Counted from the stretch's first letter, positions 18,301-26,188 are shown. The stretch is DNA of 33,969 nt from an uncultured Pelagibacteraceae bacterium (GCA_902514755.1 CABXRY010000010.1:1-33969), one strand, 5' to 3'. The notes: a model not told the origin generated them from the letters alone. Made by a program: numbers and translations.

Positions 18301-18599
18301 CAAAAGGGACTGCAAAATATATTAGAAAACATGGAATGAAATGTAAGGTGATTAACAAGGTAAGTAGCGGATCTCCTCATATAGTTGACGTCTTAGACTC
18401 AAAAAAAATTGCATTAGTAATTAATACTGGTGGTGGAAATACTGAACACAGATTAAATGATGCAATTGCACTTAGAAGAGGAACGCTTAAAAATAAAGTT
18501 CCTTATTGTACAAATATGTCTACTGCTCAAGCATGCTTAGAGGCAATCAAATCTCTTAAAACTAAAAAATTAGAAGTTACTTCTCTACAGGATATTTAG
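15375..18599 (+). CDS. carB: CarB, carbamoyl-phosphate synthase large subunit
   Basis: 1074 residues, the full family length. CarB makes carbamoyl phosphate from bicarbonate, ammonia and two ATP. The two homologous ATP-grasp halves are clear: the first begins at [21 protein letters not shown] (about 10-30), the second at [20 protein letters not shown] (about residue 560). Each has an ATP-grasp loop ([20 protein letters not shown]) and a metal-binding [18 protein letters not shown] or [22 protein letters not shown] block. The C-terminal allosteric MGS-like domain starts near 935 and includes [20 protein letters not shown]. It overlaps carA by 23 bases. Only three bases separate it from the convergent ATP-grasp gene. 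Confidence 0.98.
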   Translation: MPKRKDLKKILVVGAGPIIIGQACEFDYSGTQACKALRDEGYKVVLINSNPATIMTDPDVADQTYIEPITLEVLEKIVKKEKPDAILPTMGGQTALNLAMEAEKKGILKKYKIELIGANSKAISNAEDRKKFRKNMIDIGLDLPKSEIVNNINQASKVLKKIGLPTIIRPAFTLGGLGGGIAKNKKDYLKIIKNGLHESPVSQVLVEECLEGWKEFEMEVVRDKKDNCIIICSIENIDPMGIHTGDSVTVAPALTLTDKEYQVMRNASIACLRKIGVETGGSNVQFAINPKNGRMVVIEMNPRVSRSSALASKATGFPIAKVAAKLAIGYTLDELKNEITKVTPASFEPSIDYVVTKIPRFTFEKFSTSPVSLGTSMKSVGEAMAIGRNFKESLQKALVSLETGFSGLDRIFNLNKKQIEKKLKENIPNKILLVAEAIRKKINLKRIFALSKIDPWFLEQIKEIVDNENNIKNKGLPRDFNEFNRIKSIGFSDKKLSELTNTNEDVVRRKRMALKILPVFKKVDTCAAEFKSFTPYMYSTYQRNFSINSECEAEPSFKKKIIILGGGPNRIGQGIEFDYCCCQASFSLKDAGFETIMINCNPETVSTDYDTSDRLYFEPLKEEYVFNIIKKEKEKGNLIGIIAQFGGQTPIKLARFLHDNKLPILGTQYTSIDLAEDRDRFRNLLNKLNLKQAESGIAKTFKQAIQIAEKIGLPLMVRPSYVLGGRAMEIVHEKSQLKNFVEEAFKAAEKNPILIDKFIDHAMEVDVDAISDGKQVHVAGIMQHIEEAGIHSGDSACSLPPISIKPFLIKEIENQTKKLALALKVKGFMNIQFAIKKDEIYVIEVNPRASRTVPFVSKAKGLPLAKIASRIMAGEKLSKFNLKDKSKGMYAVKEAVFPFNKFPNSDLLLGPEMKSTGEVMGFDKNFGMAFAKSQIASANSLPKQGLAFISLKDSHKDEGIKLAKELTKLNFTLCATKGTAKYIRKHGMKCKVINKVSSGSPHIVDVLDSKKIALVINTGGGNTEHRLNDAIALRRGTLKNKVPYCTNMSTAQACLEAIKSLKTKKLEVTSLQDI

Positions 18600-18602
18600 A
18601 TT

Positions 18603-20048
18603 TTAAACATCAACAATCAATGTGTCCTTAGATCCTCCACCTTGAGAGCTATTAACAATTGTACTTCCTTTTCTAAGTGCGACCCTTGTTAATCCTCCCG
18701 TGCTCACATACATAGTTTTTCCAGTAAGTACAAACGGTCTTAAATCGAGATGCCTAGGCTCAATGTCATTTTCAGTAATAGTTGGCGCAGTTGAAAGAGT
18801 TTCAAGAGGTTGAGCAATATACTCTCTTGGATTTTTTTTAATTTTAGCTATTACCTCATCTCTTTCGTTTTTATCTGCTTTAGGACCTATCATGATTCCA
18901 TAACCACCTGAAGCATTGGCGGGTTTCACAACTAATTTTGATATATTTTCAATAACATAATTTCTTTCATTCTTATTGTGACATAAGTAAGTTTCTACTT
19001 GATTCAAAATAGGTTGCTCACCGAGATAATAAACAATCATTTTATTAACATAGGAGTAAACTACTTTGTCATCAGCAATACCTGTACCAATTGCATTAAT
19101 TATTCCAACATTTCCTTTGCGCCAACTTTTAAATAGTCCTGGTACACCAATTAGAGATCCTTTATAAAAAACTTTAGGATCAAGAAAATTATCATCAAGA
19201 CGTCTGTATATGCAGTCAACTTTTAATGGACCTTTTACAGTTTTCATATAAACCACATCATTTTCAACAAATAAATCTTTTCCTTCAACTAAAGCAATAC
19301 CCATTTGATCGGCCAAAAAAGAGTGTTCAAAATATGCCGAGTTATAAATTCCTGGGGTTAAAACTACCATATGTGGATTTGAGGTTTTCTTAGGTATACA
19401 CTCAACCATGCAATTAAAAAGTTTATTAGTGTATTGATGAATTGATGCAACTTTATACCTTGTGAATAATTCAGGAAAAACGTCTCTCATTACCATTCTA
19501 TTTTCAAGCATGTAGGATACACCTGATGGAACTCTTAAGTTATCTTCTAAAACCAAATAATCACCATTTGTATTTCTTATTAAGTCTACACCAGAAATAT
19601 TTGACCAAGCTTTATGCTTAGGGGAAAATCCATCACATTCTTTTACATAATAGGGTGAATTAAAAATAATTTCTTTTGGAATTACTTTATCTTTAAATAT
19701 TTTTTTATGATTATAAACATCGTCAATAAACAAATTTAATGCTTTTACACGTTGCTTTAAGCCCTTAGAAACTTTGTTCCACTGTTTTCTTGGTATTATT
19801 CTGGGAATAATATCTAAAGGCCATTTTTTTTCCTCAGCCCTATTATTTGCTGCATATACTCTAAAATTTATACCTCTTGCGCTTATTGTGCTTTGGCAAT
19901 TCTTCTCTATTTCTTGAAGTTTTTTTTTACCGTATCTTTCTAAAATAGACGAAATTATAGCTGCGTGTTTTCTAAGTTTGTTATCTTTTGTAAAATATCC
20001 ATCATAAGCTTGTTTAGAATTGTAATTGTTCCAGAGTTTTGAAGCCAT
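18603..20048 (-). CDS. Circularly permuted ATP-grasp type 2 protein (COG2308)
   Basis: 481 residues. The family (DUF404/DUF407) is predicted to act as a peptide or amide ligase using ATP. No substrate is known. Matching blocks are LVLEDNLRVPSGVSYMLENR (about 165-184), LTPGIYNSAYFEHSFLADQMGI (230-251), DCIYRRLDDNFLDP (278-291), NVGIINAIGTGIADDKVVY (313-331) and the nucleotide-binding KLVVKPANASGGYGIMIG (371-388). In many bacteria the gene clusters with an alpha-E protein (COG2307), a transglutaminase-like protease and Anbu. Here only Anbu is next to it, divergently, 113 bases away. The protein ends after the ATP-grasp fold, so no alpha-E domain is fused. Confidence 0.88.
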   Translation of the reverse strand: MASKLWNNYNSKQAYDGYFTKDNKLRKHAAIISSILERYGKKKLQEIEKNCQSTISARGINFRVYAANNRAEEKKWPLDIIPRIIPRKQWNKVSKGLKQRVKALNLFIDDVYNHKKIFKDKVIPKEIIFNSPYYVKECDGFSPKHKAWSNISGVDLIRNTNGDYLVLEDNLRVPSGVSYMLENRMVMRDVFPELFTRYKVASIHQYTNKLFNCMVECIPKKTSNPHMVVLTPGIYNSAYFEHSFLADQMGIALVEGKDLFVENDVVYMKTVKGPLKVDCIYRRLDDNFLDPKVFYKGSLIGVPGLFKSWRKGNVGIINAIGTGIADDKVVYSYVNKMIVYYLGEQPILNQVETYLCHNKNERNYVIENISKLVVKPANASGGYGIMIGPKADKNERDEVIAKIKKNPREYIAQPLETLSTAPTITENDIEPRHLDLRPFVLTGKTMYVSTGGLTRVALRKGSTIVNSSQGGGSKDTLIVDV

Positions 20049-20161
20049 AAATAATTAGTGTTTAATAATTGTCTTAAATAATCAAATGCATAATGCAGAT
20101 ATCAGTTATGCTTTTAATTGATTATTAATTGATGTTAAAATTATCTATTTTATTATTTGAG

Positions 20162-20887
20162 ATGACATATTGTATAGGTATTAAAACTAATGATGGTCTA
20201 GTTTTTGCATCAGACTCTAGGACTAATGCGGGTTTAGATAACGTGAATATCTATTCTAAAATGTTAACTCATGATGTTGGTGATAGAACAATAGTCATAG
20301 TCACATCAGGAAACTTAGGTACCTCGCAAGCAGTTTATAAATCAATTGAAAAAGATTTGAAAAGTTCGACTGGAATAATGAATCTGAATACTTGTGGTGA
20401 CTTTGAACAAATTGCATCATATATTGGCTCACTTAATATTGAACACTCTTCTCCACAAGGTATAAATACTGATAATGTTTTACTAGGATCTACATTTATC
20501 GTAGGAGGACAAATCAAGGGTCAGGGACATGAATTATATTTAGTTTACCCTCAGGGAAATTATATTAGACCAGCAGATAGTAAACCTTATCTAGTTATAG
20601 GCGAAGTAAAGTATGGTAAGCCAATTTTAGATAGAGTTATAAAGCCAGATGTATCAATTGGAGATGCATCAAGATGTGCACTAATTTCAATGGACTCAAC
20701 TTTAAAAAGTGATTTGACTGTTGGACCTCCAATAGACTTTGCTGTTCATAAAAAAGATGCTGATAAATTATTGTCGCTTGAATGTCTAAGTATAACGGAT
20801 AAAGCTTATTCTAAAGTTTGCAATGAATGGTCTGAGGGAATTTTTAGAGTTTTTGACTCTTTTCCTCGATTTGATTGGGAAAAATAA
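20162..20887 (+). CDS. Anbu, proteasome-like (HslV-related) peptidase
   Basis: 241 residues from the ATG at 20162. An in-frame ATG at 20129 would add 11 residues (MMLKLSILLFE), but Anbu proteins begin MTY with the catalytic Thr exposed by removal of Met, so 20162 is preferred. The sequence TYCIGIKTNDGLVFASDSRTNAGLDNV carries the Thr nucleophile and the Ser/Asp segment of proteasome beta subunits. MDSTLKSDLTVGPPIDF, about 60 residues before the C terminus, is also typical of the family. Anbu forms ring assemblies; its substrate is unknown. It is commonly linked to circularly permuted ATP-grasp proteins, as here. It ends two bases before the convergent oxygenase gene. Confidence 0.88.
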   Translation: MTYCIGIKTNDGLVFASDSRTNAGLDNVNIYSKMLTHDVGDRTIVIVTSGNLGTSQAVYKSIEKDLKSSTGIMNLNTCGDFEQIASYIGSLNIEHSSPQGINTDNVLLGSTFIVGGQIKGQGHELYLVYPQGNYIRPADSKPYLVIGEVKYGKPILDRVIKPDVSIGDASRCALISMDSTLKSDLTVGPPIDFAVHKKDADKLLSLECLSITDKAYSKVCNEWSEGIFRVFDSFPRFDWEK

Positions 20888-20889
20888 TA

Positions 20890-21552
20890 CTATTTAACTT
20901 TCCAATCAGTTTTAAAAGTGACGTAATTTACTTGAATACATCGTCTTTCTTTGACAATCTTTTTTTTTTCCATGCCATGCCAGGTATTTGGACCACTAGT
21001 AAACATGTATCCATAATTATTTTTATAAGGAACTGTTTTAACTTTTTCTAATTTATTATTATAAAAATCTGTTCCAAGTTCCTCAGATTCGTTGGCATTA
21101 TTAACGAATATTAAGCCTGACATTAATTTTTCTTTAATATCACAATGGGGCTTTAACCAAAAACCTTCTCGATCACAAATAACTTCAACTCTTACATATG
21201 AATTTGATAGATCTTTATTGATCATTTTTGAAATAGTCTGGTGGACTTCTTTTGATTGAAGTTCGTTAATAAATTTTACTAAATTTGGAAATTTTTTTTC
21301 ATTTTCTTTTGTTACAAAACATCTAAATTTAATAGCATCTCCACCCGAAGCTATACCCTCTCTAAATTCAGCAGCTCCACCATCGATTGCTCTTGTCCCA
21401 TCGTAGTTAAGATTGTGTTTACTAACATCTGGTATGTCAGCTTTAATTATTTCATCTATTGCCCCATCTGTAAGTGCATTATGATATTCCCAATGATAAA
21501 ATGGGAAATTGTGTTTTTTGGATTGAGTTTGAATTGAATTTAAAAATGACAT
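20890..21552 (-). CDS. Predicted 2-oxoglutarate/Fe(II)-dependent oxygenase
   Basis: 220 residues. The second half looks like the jelly-roll fold of Fe(II)/2-oxoglutarate dioxygenases. The iron-binding HxD is His136-Cys-Asp138 (LKPHCDIKEKLMSGLIFVN), the distal His is His192 (SGPNTWHGME), and Arg203/Arg204 is in place to bind 2-oxoglutarate. A Gly-Thr-Asp-Phe-Tyr strand (160-164) separates them, as in prolyl-hydroxylase-like members. The first 110 residues are not recognisable. There is no signal peptide, so it should be cytoplasmic. The start overlaps the stop of the ELM1-like gene (TAATG), so the two are translated together. The substrate is unknown; modification of a nucleotide-sugar, glycan or protein is possible. 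Confidence 0.65.
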   Translation of the reverse strand: MSFLNSIQTQSKKHNFPFYHWEYHNALTDGAIDEIIKADIPDVSKHNLNYDGTRAIDGGAAEFREGIASGGDAIKFRCFVTKENEKKFPNLVKFINELQSKEVHQTISKMINKDLSNSYVRVEVICDREGFWLKPHCDIKEKLMSGLIFVNNANESEELGTDFYNNKLEKVKTVPYKNNYGYMFTSGPNTWHGMEKKKIVKERRCIQVNYVTFKTDWKVK

Positions 21553-22496
21553 TAAGAATTAATTTTTTTTTTGATAATATTTGCTACTCTATTCGTTTCA
21601 TCAAGTTTTTGATAGTTCCAATCTTTAATTTCTTCACCTAAATTTCGAGTAATATTTAACTCTCTAAATAAATTTCTAAATCTTTGAAATCTTTTGTCTT
21701 TTTTTTTTGGTAAAATACTTGCAATATAAATTGGTTTTCCAGTTAATGCTGCTTCGGATATCATTGAGCTGGAGTCACATGTAACAATGATATTTTGAGC
21801 TATTGCTAGAGCTGACAGGTAAGCTTTTTTATCAACATCCATAATGACTGTATGATCTTCTCCAAAATACTCTTTTGCATAGTGAATAATATTTATCGGC
21901 GTTCTCATAGATGGAATCGCTACTAATTGAAAATTATGTATTTTTGATAATTCGTTAATTTTTTTAAAAATATCATTTATATTTTTTGAGGAATAATCAT
22001 AATATTTTGTAGGACCACCCATTATTAAAGTCCAAATTTTTCTCTCATCTTTTTTAATGAATGAATTTAAATAATCCTTGTTTTCATTGATTTCATTTTC
22101 TGTAAGATAGTGAATTGCTCCTCTAGTACTAATTACATTTTGGCCTTTCATCGCATCATGTTCTGGAGCAACGATAAAATCAAAATGCTTTAAATCTACT
22201 TTTGGATCTTGAATATGAATATTAAATATTTTTTTATTTGAACTATTTTTTAAATAAATTGATGGAATAACACTTTTACGACCGCAAGATATGATGATAT
22301 CAAAATTATCATGATCAATTTTTTTATAAACACTTTGTGAGATAGGTGTCACTTTTGGAGGTATCAGTTTCCAAAAATTATTTAGTTCAACTGTGTGGTG
22401 TGTAAAATCTATTTCTAAAGCTTTTGCCAAACCCTCTACTTGGCTAATCATACCATGCATTCCCTGGGTTAATAATATGCCTTTTAATTTCGTCAT
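21552..22496 (-). CDS. ELM1-like protein (DUF1022/COG3660), GT-B-like fold
   Basis: 314 residues. The family is found in alphaproteobacteria and in plants, where ELM1 takes part in mitochondrial fission. The bacterial role is not established. The sequence suggests two Rossmann-like halves as in GT-B glycosyltransferases. Family blocks are GMISQVEGLAKAL (14-26), IISCGRKSVIPSIYLK, HIQDPKVDLKHFDFIVAPEHD (about 92-113), LIMGGPTKYYDYS (about 158-170) and VTCDSSSMISEAALTGKPIYI (about 237-258). No signal peptide or membrane segment is visible. The start is 21 bases from the divergent trxB start and a symmetric TTATATAA lies between them. It is coupled to the downstream oxygenase gene by a one-base overlap. 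Confidence 0.82.
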   Translation of the reverse strand: MTKLKGILLTQGMHGMISQVEGLAKALEIDFTHHTVELNNFWKLIPPKVTPISQSVYKKIDHDNFDIIISCGRKSVIPSIYLKNSSNKKIFNIHIQDPKVDLKHFDFIVAPEHDAMKGQNVISTRGAIHYLTENEINENKDYLNSFIKKDERKIWTLIMGGPTKYYDYSSKNINDIFKKINELSKIHNFQLVAIPSMRTPINIIHYAKEYFGEDHTVIMDVDKKAYLSALAIAQNIIVTCDSSSMISEAALTGKPIYIASILPKKKDKRFQRFRNLFRELNITRNLGEEIKDWNYQKLDETNRVANIIKKKINS

Positions 22497-22502
22497 TTAT
22501 CC

Positions 22503-22510
22503 TTATATAA
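22503..22510. promoter_or_regulatory. Symmetric -10 element shared by the ELM1-like gene and trxB
   Basis: The 21-base spacer between the divergent start codons (22497-22517) contains the palindrome TTATATAA. It can serve as -10 in both directions. On the minus strand a fitting -35, TTGGAT (22533-22528), is 17 bases from TTATAT. The plus-strand -35 is poor. Predicted starts of transcription fall within a few bases of each start codon. Confidence 0.5.
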
Positions 22511-22517
22511 CTTTTGT

Positions 22518-23462
22518 ATGAGTGATAATCCAACTAAACACACAAAAGTGTTAATAATTGGATCTGGTCCAGCCGGATACACAGCAGCCGTTTATGCAGC
22601 ACGAGCAATGTTAAGCCCTATATTGGTCTATGGTTCTGCGCCCGGTGGACAATTAACTACAACAACAGATGTAGAAAATTATCCTGGTTTTGCTGATGTA
22701 ATTCAAGGTCCATGGCTAATGGATCAAATGAAAGACCAGGCTAAAGCTGTTGGAACTGAAATGATCGAAGATCATATTTCATCAGTAAATTTAAAAACCA
22801 CACCCTTTGAAGCTTTAGGTGATAGCGGCCAAAAATATACTGCGGAAAGTATAATTATTTCAACTGGCGCTCAAGCAAGATGGTTAAATTTAGAATCCGA
22901 ACAAAAATTTAGAGGCTTTGGAGTTTCTGCATGTGCTACATGTGATGGTTTCTTCTTTAAAGATAAAGAAGTTGCAGTTGTTGGTGGTGGTAATGCAGCT
23001 GTTGAGGAAGCAATGTTTCTTACAAAATTTGCATCCAAGGTAAAACTAATACATAGAAGAAATGAATTAAGAGCTGAAAAATTGCTTCAAAAGAAATTAA
23101 TGGAAAATAAAAAAATTGAAATCATCTGGGATAGTGCTGTTGATGAAGTAATTGGAGACGGTGAACCCAAAAACGTTACAGGTCTTAAAATTAAAAATTT
23201 AAAAACTAATAATATTGAAGAAATAAAAATTGATGGTTTATTTATTGCAATTGGTCATGACCCTGCAACAGCATTATTTAAAGAGCAATTGAATATGGAT
23301 AAAGAAGGTTATTTAATAACTAAACCAGACTCAACAGAAACTAATATACCTGGAGTTTATGCTGCAGGAGATGTTAAAGACAAGACTTTTAGACAAGCTG
23401 TAACTGCTGCAGGTATGGGCTGTATGGCAGCATTAGAAGCTGAAAAATTTTTATCACATTAA
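22518..23462 (+). CDS. trxB: Thioredoxin reductase
   Basis: 314 residues. TrxB passes electrons from NADPH through FAD and a dithiol to thioredoxin. The FAD-binding IIGSGPAGYTAAVYAARA is at 13-30, the redox-active CATC at 139-142 (followed by DG), the NADPH-binding VVGGGNAAVEEA at 154-165, and the second FAD motif PGVYAAGDV near residue 280. Length and motif order are normal for the low-molecular-weight bacterial enzyme. It is the first of four co-directional genes on the plus strand. The next gene begins three bases after its stop. Confidence 0.97.
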   Translation: MSDNPTKHTKVLIIGSGPAGYTAAVYAARAMLSPILVYGSAPGGQLTTTTDVENYPGFADVIQGPWLMDQMKDQAKAVGTEMIEDHISSVNLKTTPFEALGDSGQKYTAESIIISTGAQARWLNLESEQKFRGFGVSACATCDGFFFKDKEVAVVGGGNAAVEEAMFLTKFASKVKLIHRRNELRAEKLLQKKLMENKKIEIIWDSAVDEVIGDGEPKNVTGLKIKNLKTNNIEEIKIDGLFIAIGHDPATALFKEQLNMDKEGYLITKPDSTETNIPGVYAAGDVKDKTFRQAVTAAGMGCMAALEAEKFLSH

Positions 23463-23465
23463 AAA

Positions 23466-23879
23466 ATGAAATTAAATTGGCTTATTTTTGCAACAGGATG
23501 GATGTCATTCAGAGCGCTAGGATCAGGCTTATTTTTGTTTTGGACTTTTACAGGTAATGAACGTTCAGCACCATCTGAATGGATAGTCCCTTTTGTAGGT
23601 GACTTTATAATTGGAATCACTGCAATATTCTTAGTTTACTACATTATAAAAAAACCAAGTGCTATTTTATGGGGTCTATTACTTTCATGGAATGTAGTTG
23701 GTCTATTCGATTTGTTTGGAGCAATTATGGTTAGTTTTGAAGCTCCTTTTGGACCTTTGCCAGAAATAGGATTAAATACTTCGGGTGTAAGATTTGTTTT
23801 GAGTTTAAATACTTTAATACAAATTTCATCAATATACTTAATGTTTCAAAAAGATATAAAAGAATATTTCAAAATTTAA
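23466..23879 (+). CDS. Uncharacterised four-helix membrane protein
   Basis: 137 residues. I do not recognise the family. Four hydrophobic segments are visible at about 5-28, 39-61, 66-91 and 108-128, with short loops, so an inner-membrane protein is likely. Trp and Phe are frequent. Charged or polar residues inside the segments are few: Arg16, Asp46, Asn76 and Asp82. The start ATG follows the trxB stop by three bases, which suggests one transcript with trxB and the following SDR gene, though a common job is not implied. A 25-base A/T-only spacer follows. Confidence 0.75.
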   Translation: MKLNWLIFATGWMSFRALGSGLFLFWTFTGNERSAPSEWIVPFVGDFIIGITAIFLVYYIIKKPSAILWGLLLSWNVVGLFDLFGAIMVSFEAPFGPLPEIGLNTSGVRFVLSLNTLIQISSIYLMFQKDIKEYFKI

Positions 23880-23904
23880 AAATTTTAAAAAAAATATTAA
23901 AAAA

Positions 23905-24579
23905 ATGACTGAGTCAGTTTTAATCGTAGGAGCAGGAAGTGGATTAAGTGCATCCTTAGCTCGCTTATGTTCCTCGAAAGGAATGAGAGTTGTTCTTGCA
24001 GCAAGAGATATTGAAAAGCTTCAAGATTTAAAAAAAGAAATTGGAGCTTATACAATTAAATGTGATGCCACTAAAATTAAAAGTGTGACAAACTTATTCA
24101 AGAAAACTGACAAAATAATTGGAGTGCCAAATTTAGTAATTTATAACCCATCAAAAAGTCTCGGAGGCAGTATTGTTGACCTAGATCCCCAAAAAGCGTT
24201 TGAAGCAATTAATATTACAAGTTACGGAGGTTTTTTGGTGTCCCAACAGTCTGCAAAAAGAATGCTTAAAAAAAAACGTGGAAGTATTTTTTTTACTGGT
24301 GCTACCGCAAGCATAAAAGGTTTTCCAAATTCATCTGTTTTTGCAATGGGAAAATTTGGTTTAAGAGGTTTGGCTCAATCATTGGCAAGAGAATTACATC
24401 CTCAAAATATTCATATTGGTCACTTTATTATCGATGGTGGTATTGGCCGCGAAAATTATGGATCTTATAAGACTATTCATCCAGATGAAATTGCAAAAGT
24501 ATATCTTCAGTTTCATAACCAAGATAAAAGTGCATGGTCTTGGGAAACTCAAATAAGAACATCTGTTGAAAAATTTTAA
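23905..24579 (+). CDS. SDR-family protein without the catalytic Tyr (SDR_c10-like)
   Basis: 224 residues. It has the Rossmann fold of short-chain dehydrogenases: an altered cofactor loop VGAGSGLSASLAR at 8-20 instead of TGxxxGxG, the strand VLAARD, and the long helix with FAMGKFGLRGLAQSLAREL at 146-164. At the YxxxK position it reads Phe146-x-x-x-Lys150. The catalytic Ser 13 residues before is Ala133. This fits my memory of the conserved-domain subgroup SDR_c10, described as having Phe for Tyr. It may bind NAD(P)(H) without classical dehydrogenase chemistry. It is five bases upstream of the J1-crystallin-like gene. Confidence 0.8.
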   Translation: MTESVLIVGAGSGLSASLARLCSSKGMRVVLAARDIEKLQDLKKEIGAYTIKCDATKIKSVTNLFKKTDKIIGVPNLVIYNPSKSLGGSIVDLDPQKAFEAINITSYGGFLVSQQSAKRMLKKKRGSIFFTGATASIKGFPNSSVFAMGKFGLRGLAQSLARELHPQNIHIGHFIIDGGIGRENYGSYKTIHPDEIAKVYLQFHNQDKSAWSWETQIRTSVEKF

Positions 24580-24584
24580 ATATA

Positions 24585-25532
24585 GTGAAAAATAATTTAC
24601 ATGTTTTCTTAGGTGCAACTGTAGCTGATGCTGCAGCTAGACCTCTGCATTGGGTTTATAATCAGAAAAAACTATTAATTTATATCAAAGGAAAGAAAGA
24701 TTTTACTTTTTTAAAAAAAAATAAAAGTCCTTTTTACAATATTAAAACTGGAAAAGTATCAGGCTATAATGAAGTTGGTCAAGTCATGTTTAAAACATTG
24801 GTTGAGGGACATGAAAATATAGAAGAAAGATTTAAAAAGAATATCACTAAAAACTTTGGTCCAGGAAGTGTGTATTGGAAGAACCTTAATCTTAGGGCTA
24901 AATATAGAAAAGTTAAAGATTGGCGAGGTATTATAAAAGGACCTTGGATACATCAAAATATTATTGAAACAGTTAAAAATATTAAGGCTAAAAAAAAATT
25001 GACAGGTGGTATTAAAGTAAATGAGTCTGATGGTTACTGCGCTGCTCTACCCTATTTTTTATATGGTTATGATTTGAATAGTTTAAAAAAAATTATCTCA
25101 ACAATCACAGTTTCAAAAATAAGCCTTAAGTATGCTTTGGCTAAGTTTAATCTGATAGATTTGGCTCTTAAAGGTTCTAAGGATCCTATAAATGACTTTT
25201 TAAAAAAGTTTAAAAAAAATTCATACTTTAAGATTGTTGTTGATGACATTGAAAGAGTGAAAAGACTAAAATCAAAACCTCACGCAAAAGTAGTTAAAAA
25301 ATTAGGAATGGCGTGCAGCTATCCTGGGACTTTTAATAGTTCAATTCACTCAATTATTAATTCAACAAATTATAAAGGTGCAATTTTAAGAACAATTAAG
25401 GCTGGTGGGTGTAATTGTTCCAGAGTTAATTTCATTGGAGCTTATTTTGCAGCTTTAAAAGGAGTAGATACTATTCCTAAATCATGGATAAAAAAAACTG
25501 ACTCAGCTAAAAAGATATTAAATCAAAAATAG
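24585..25532 (+). CDS. ADP-ribosylglycohydrolase / J1-crystallin-like protein
   Basis: 315 residues from a GTG start. The N terminus GATVADAAARPLHWVYN (10-26) and the C-terminal GGCNCSRVNFIGAYFAALKG (274-293) followed by IPKSWI match the all-helical ADP-ribosylglycohydrolase/crystallin J1 superfamily. Active members bind two metal ions with Asp residues in an SDDTQ-type motif and in a GGDxD-type motif. Here the corresponding positions read YNEVGQ (61-66) and GGCNCSR (274-280), so the metal site seems degraded or changed. No signal peptide is visible. The gene is five bases after the SDR gene and ends two bases before a convergent gene. The function is unknown. Confidence 0.7.
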   Translation: MKNNLHVFLGATVADAAARPLHWVYNQKKLLIYIKGKKDFTFLKKNKSPFYNIKTGKVSGYNEVGQVMFKTLVEGHENIEERFKKNITKNFGPGSVYWKNLNLRAKYRKVKDWRGIIKGPWIHQNIIETVKNIKAKKKLTGGIKVNESDGYCAALPYFLYGYDLNSLKKIISTITVSKISLKYALAKFNLIDLALKGSKDPINDFLKKFKKNSYFKIVVDDIERVKRLKSKPHAKVVKKLGMACSYPGTFNSSIHSIINSTNYKGAILRTIKAGGCNCSRVNFIGAYFAALKGVDTIPKSWIKKTDSAKKILNQK

Positions 25533-25534
25533 TA

Positions 25535-26188
25535 TTACTTAGTTAATTCCATTATTTCGTTAGACTCAAATGTATTTTTTTGTAAATCTTCATTTGCAAC
25601 TTTTATCATTGACGTTGCAACAATTTCTGAATGAATTGGCTTCATTTTTTTTAAAGGTCCTAATAATAAAGGGGATATAAGTTTAAATATAAAAATACCA
25701 ATTTTTTCTCCAACTCTCTTTTCCTTCCTGTCACCTAGCAAAAATGAAGGCCTCATAACTCCAAGCTTTGGAAAATTAAGTTTTTTTAATTCTTCTTCAA
25801 CTTCTCCCTTAAATTTTAAATAATCTCCTGAACTTTTAGGATCTGCATAACCAGATGAAACAAAAACAAACGAATTTACAAAGTTTGATTTTGCTATTTG
25901 AGCAATTTGTTTTGGAACTTCGAGTTCTACTCTCTTGTATTCATTTTTATCTGGAGAATTTTTCTTAGTAGTGCCAATACAAAAAAAACAGTCATCCCCT
26001 TTAATATCTTCTCTATGATTTTCTAAATTATTAAAATCTGTTTGAATAATTTCAATTTTTGAATCATTTAAATCTATTGCTGAACGAACAAATAACTTAA
26101 TCTTAGAATAATTGTTATTGCTAATTAATTGATTTAAGAGATGACTTCCAACTAATCCAGATGCACCAAATAATAAGGCTATTTTCAC
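25535..26188 (-). CDS. NAD(P)-binding, TIP30/HTATIP2-like atypical SDR
   Basis: 217 residues. The N terminus IALLFGASGLVGSHLLNQL (3-21) is a dinucleotide-binding loop (GxxGxxG), followed by the strand VRSAID. FVFVSSGYADPKSSGDYLKFKGEVEEEL in about 107-134 holds the Ser and the Tyr-x-x-x-Lys (YLKFK) of extended or atypical SDRs. VMRPSFLLGDR is also typical. The overall pattern resembles the TIP30-like group of atypical SDRs, for which bacterial substrates are not known. There is no membrane segment. It follows the aminotransferase gene by three bases and is probably co-transcribed with it. Confidence 0.8.
   Translation of the reverse strand: MKIALLFGASGLVGSHLLNQLISNNNYSKIKLFVRSAIDLNDSKIEIIQTDFNNLENHREDIKGDDCFFCIGTTKKNSPDKNEYKRVELEVPKQIAQIAKSNFVNSFVFVSSGYADPKSSGDYLKFKGEVEEELKKLNFPKLGVMRPSFLLGDRKEKRVGEKIGIFIFKLISPLLLGPLKKMKPIHSEIVATSMIKVANEDLQKNTFESNEIMELTK

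Noticed and set aside
20088..20111. Imperfect inverted repeat GCATAA...TTATGC around GATATC in the spacer between the ATP-grasp and Anbu genes.
   Set aside because: The outer arms and the central palindrome are off-centre by half a turn of symmetry (one base), and such AT-rich repeats are common here. It was not strong enough to call an operator.
20129..20161. N-terminal extension of Anbu from the upstream ATG.
   Set aside because: It would bury the catalytic Thr behind 11 extra residues; the family starts at MTY, so the ATG at 20162 is used.
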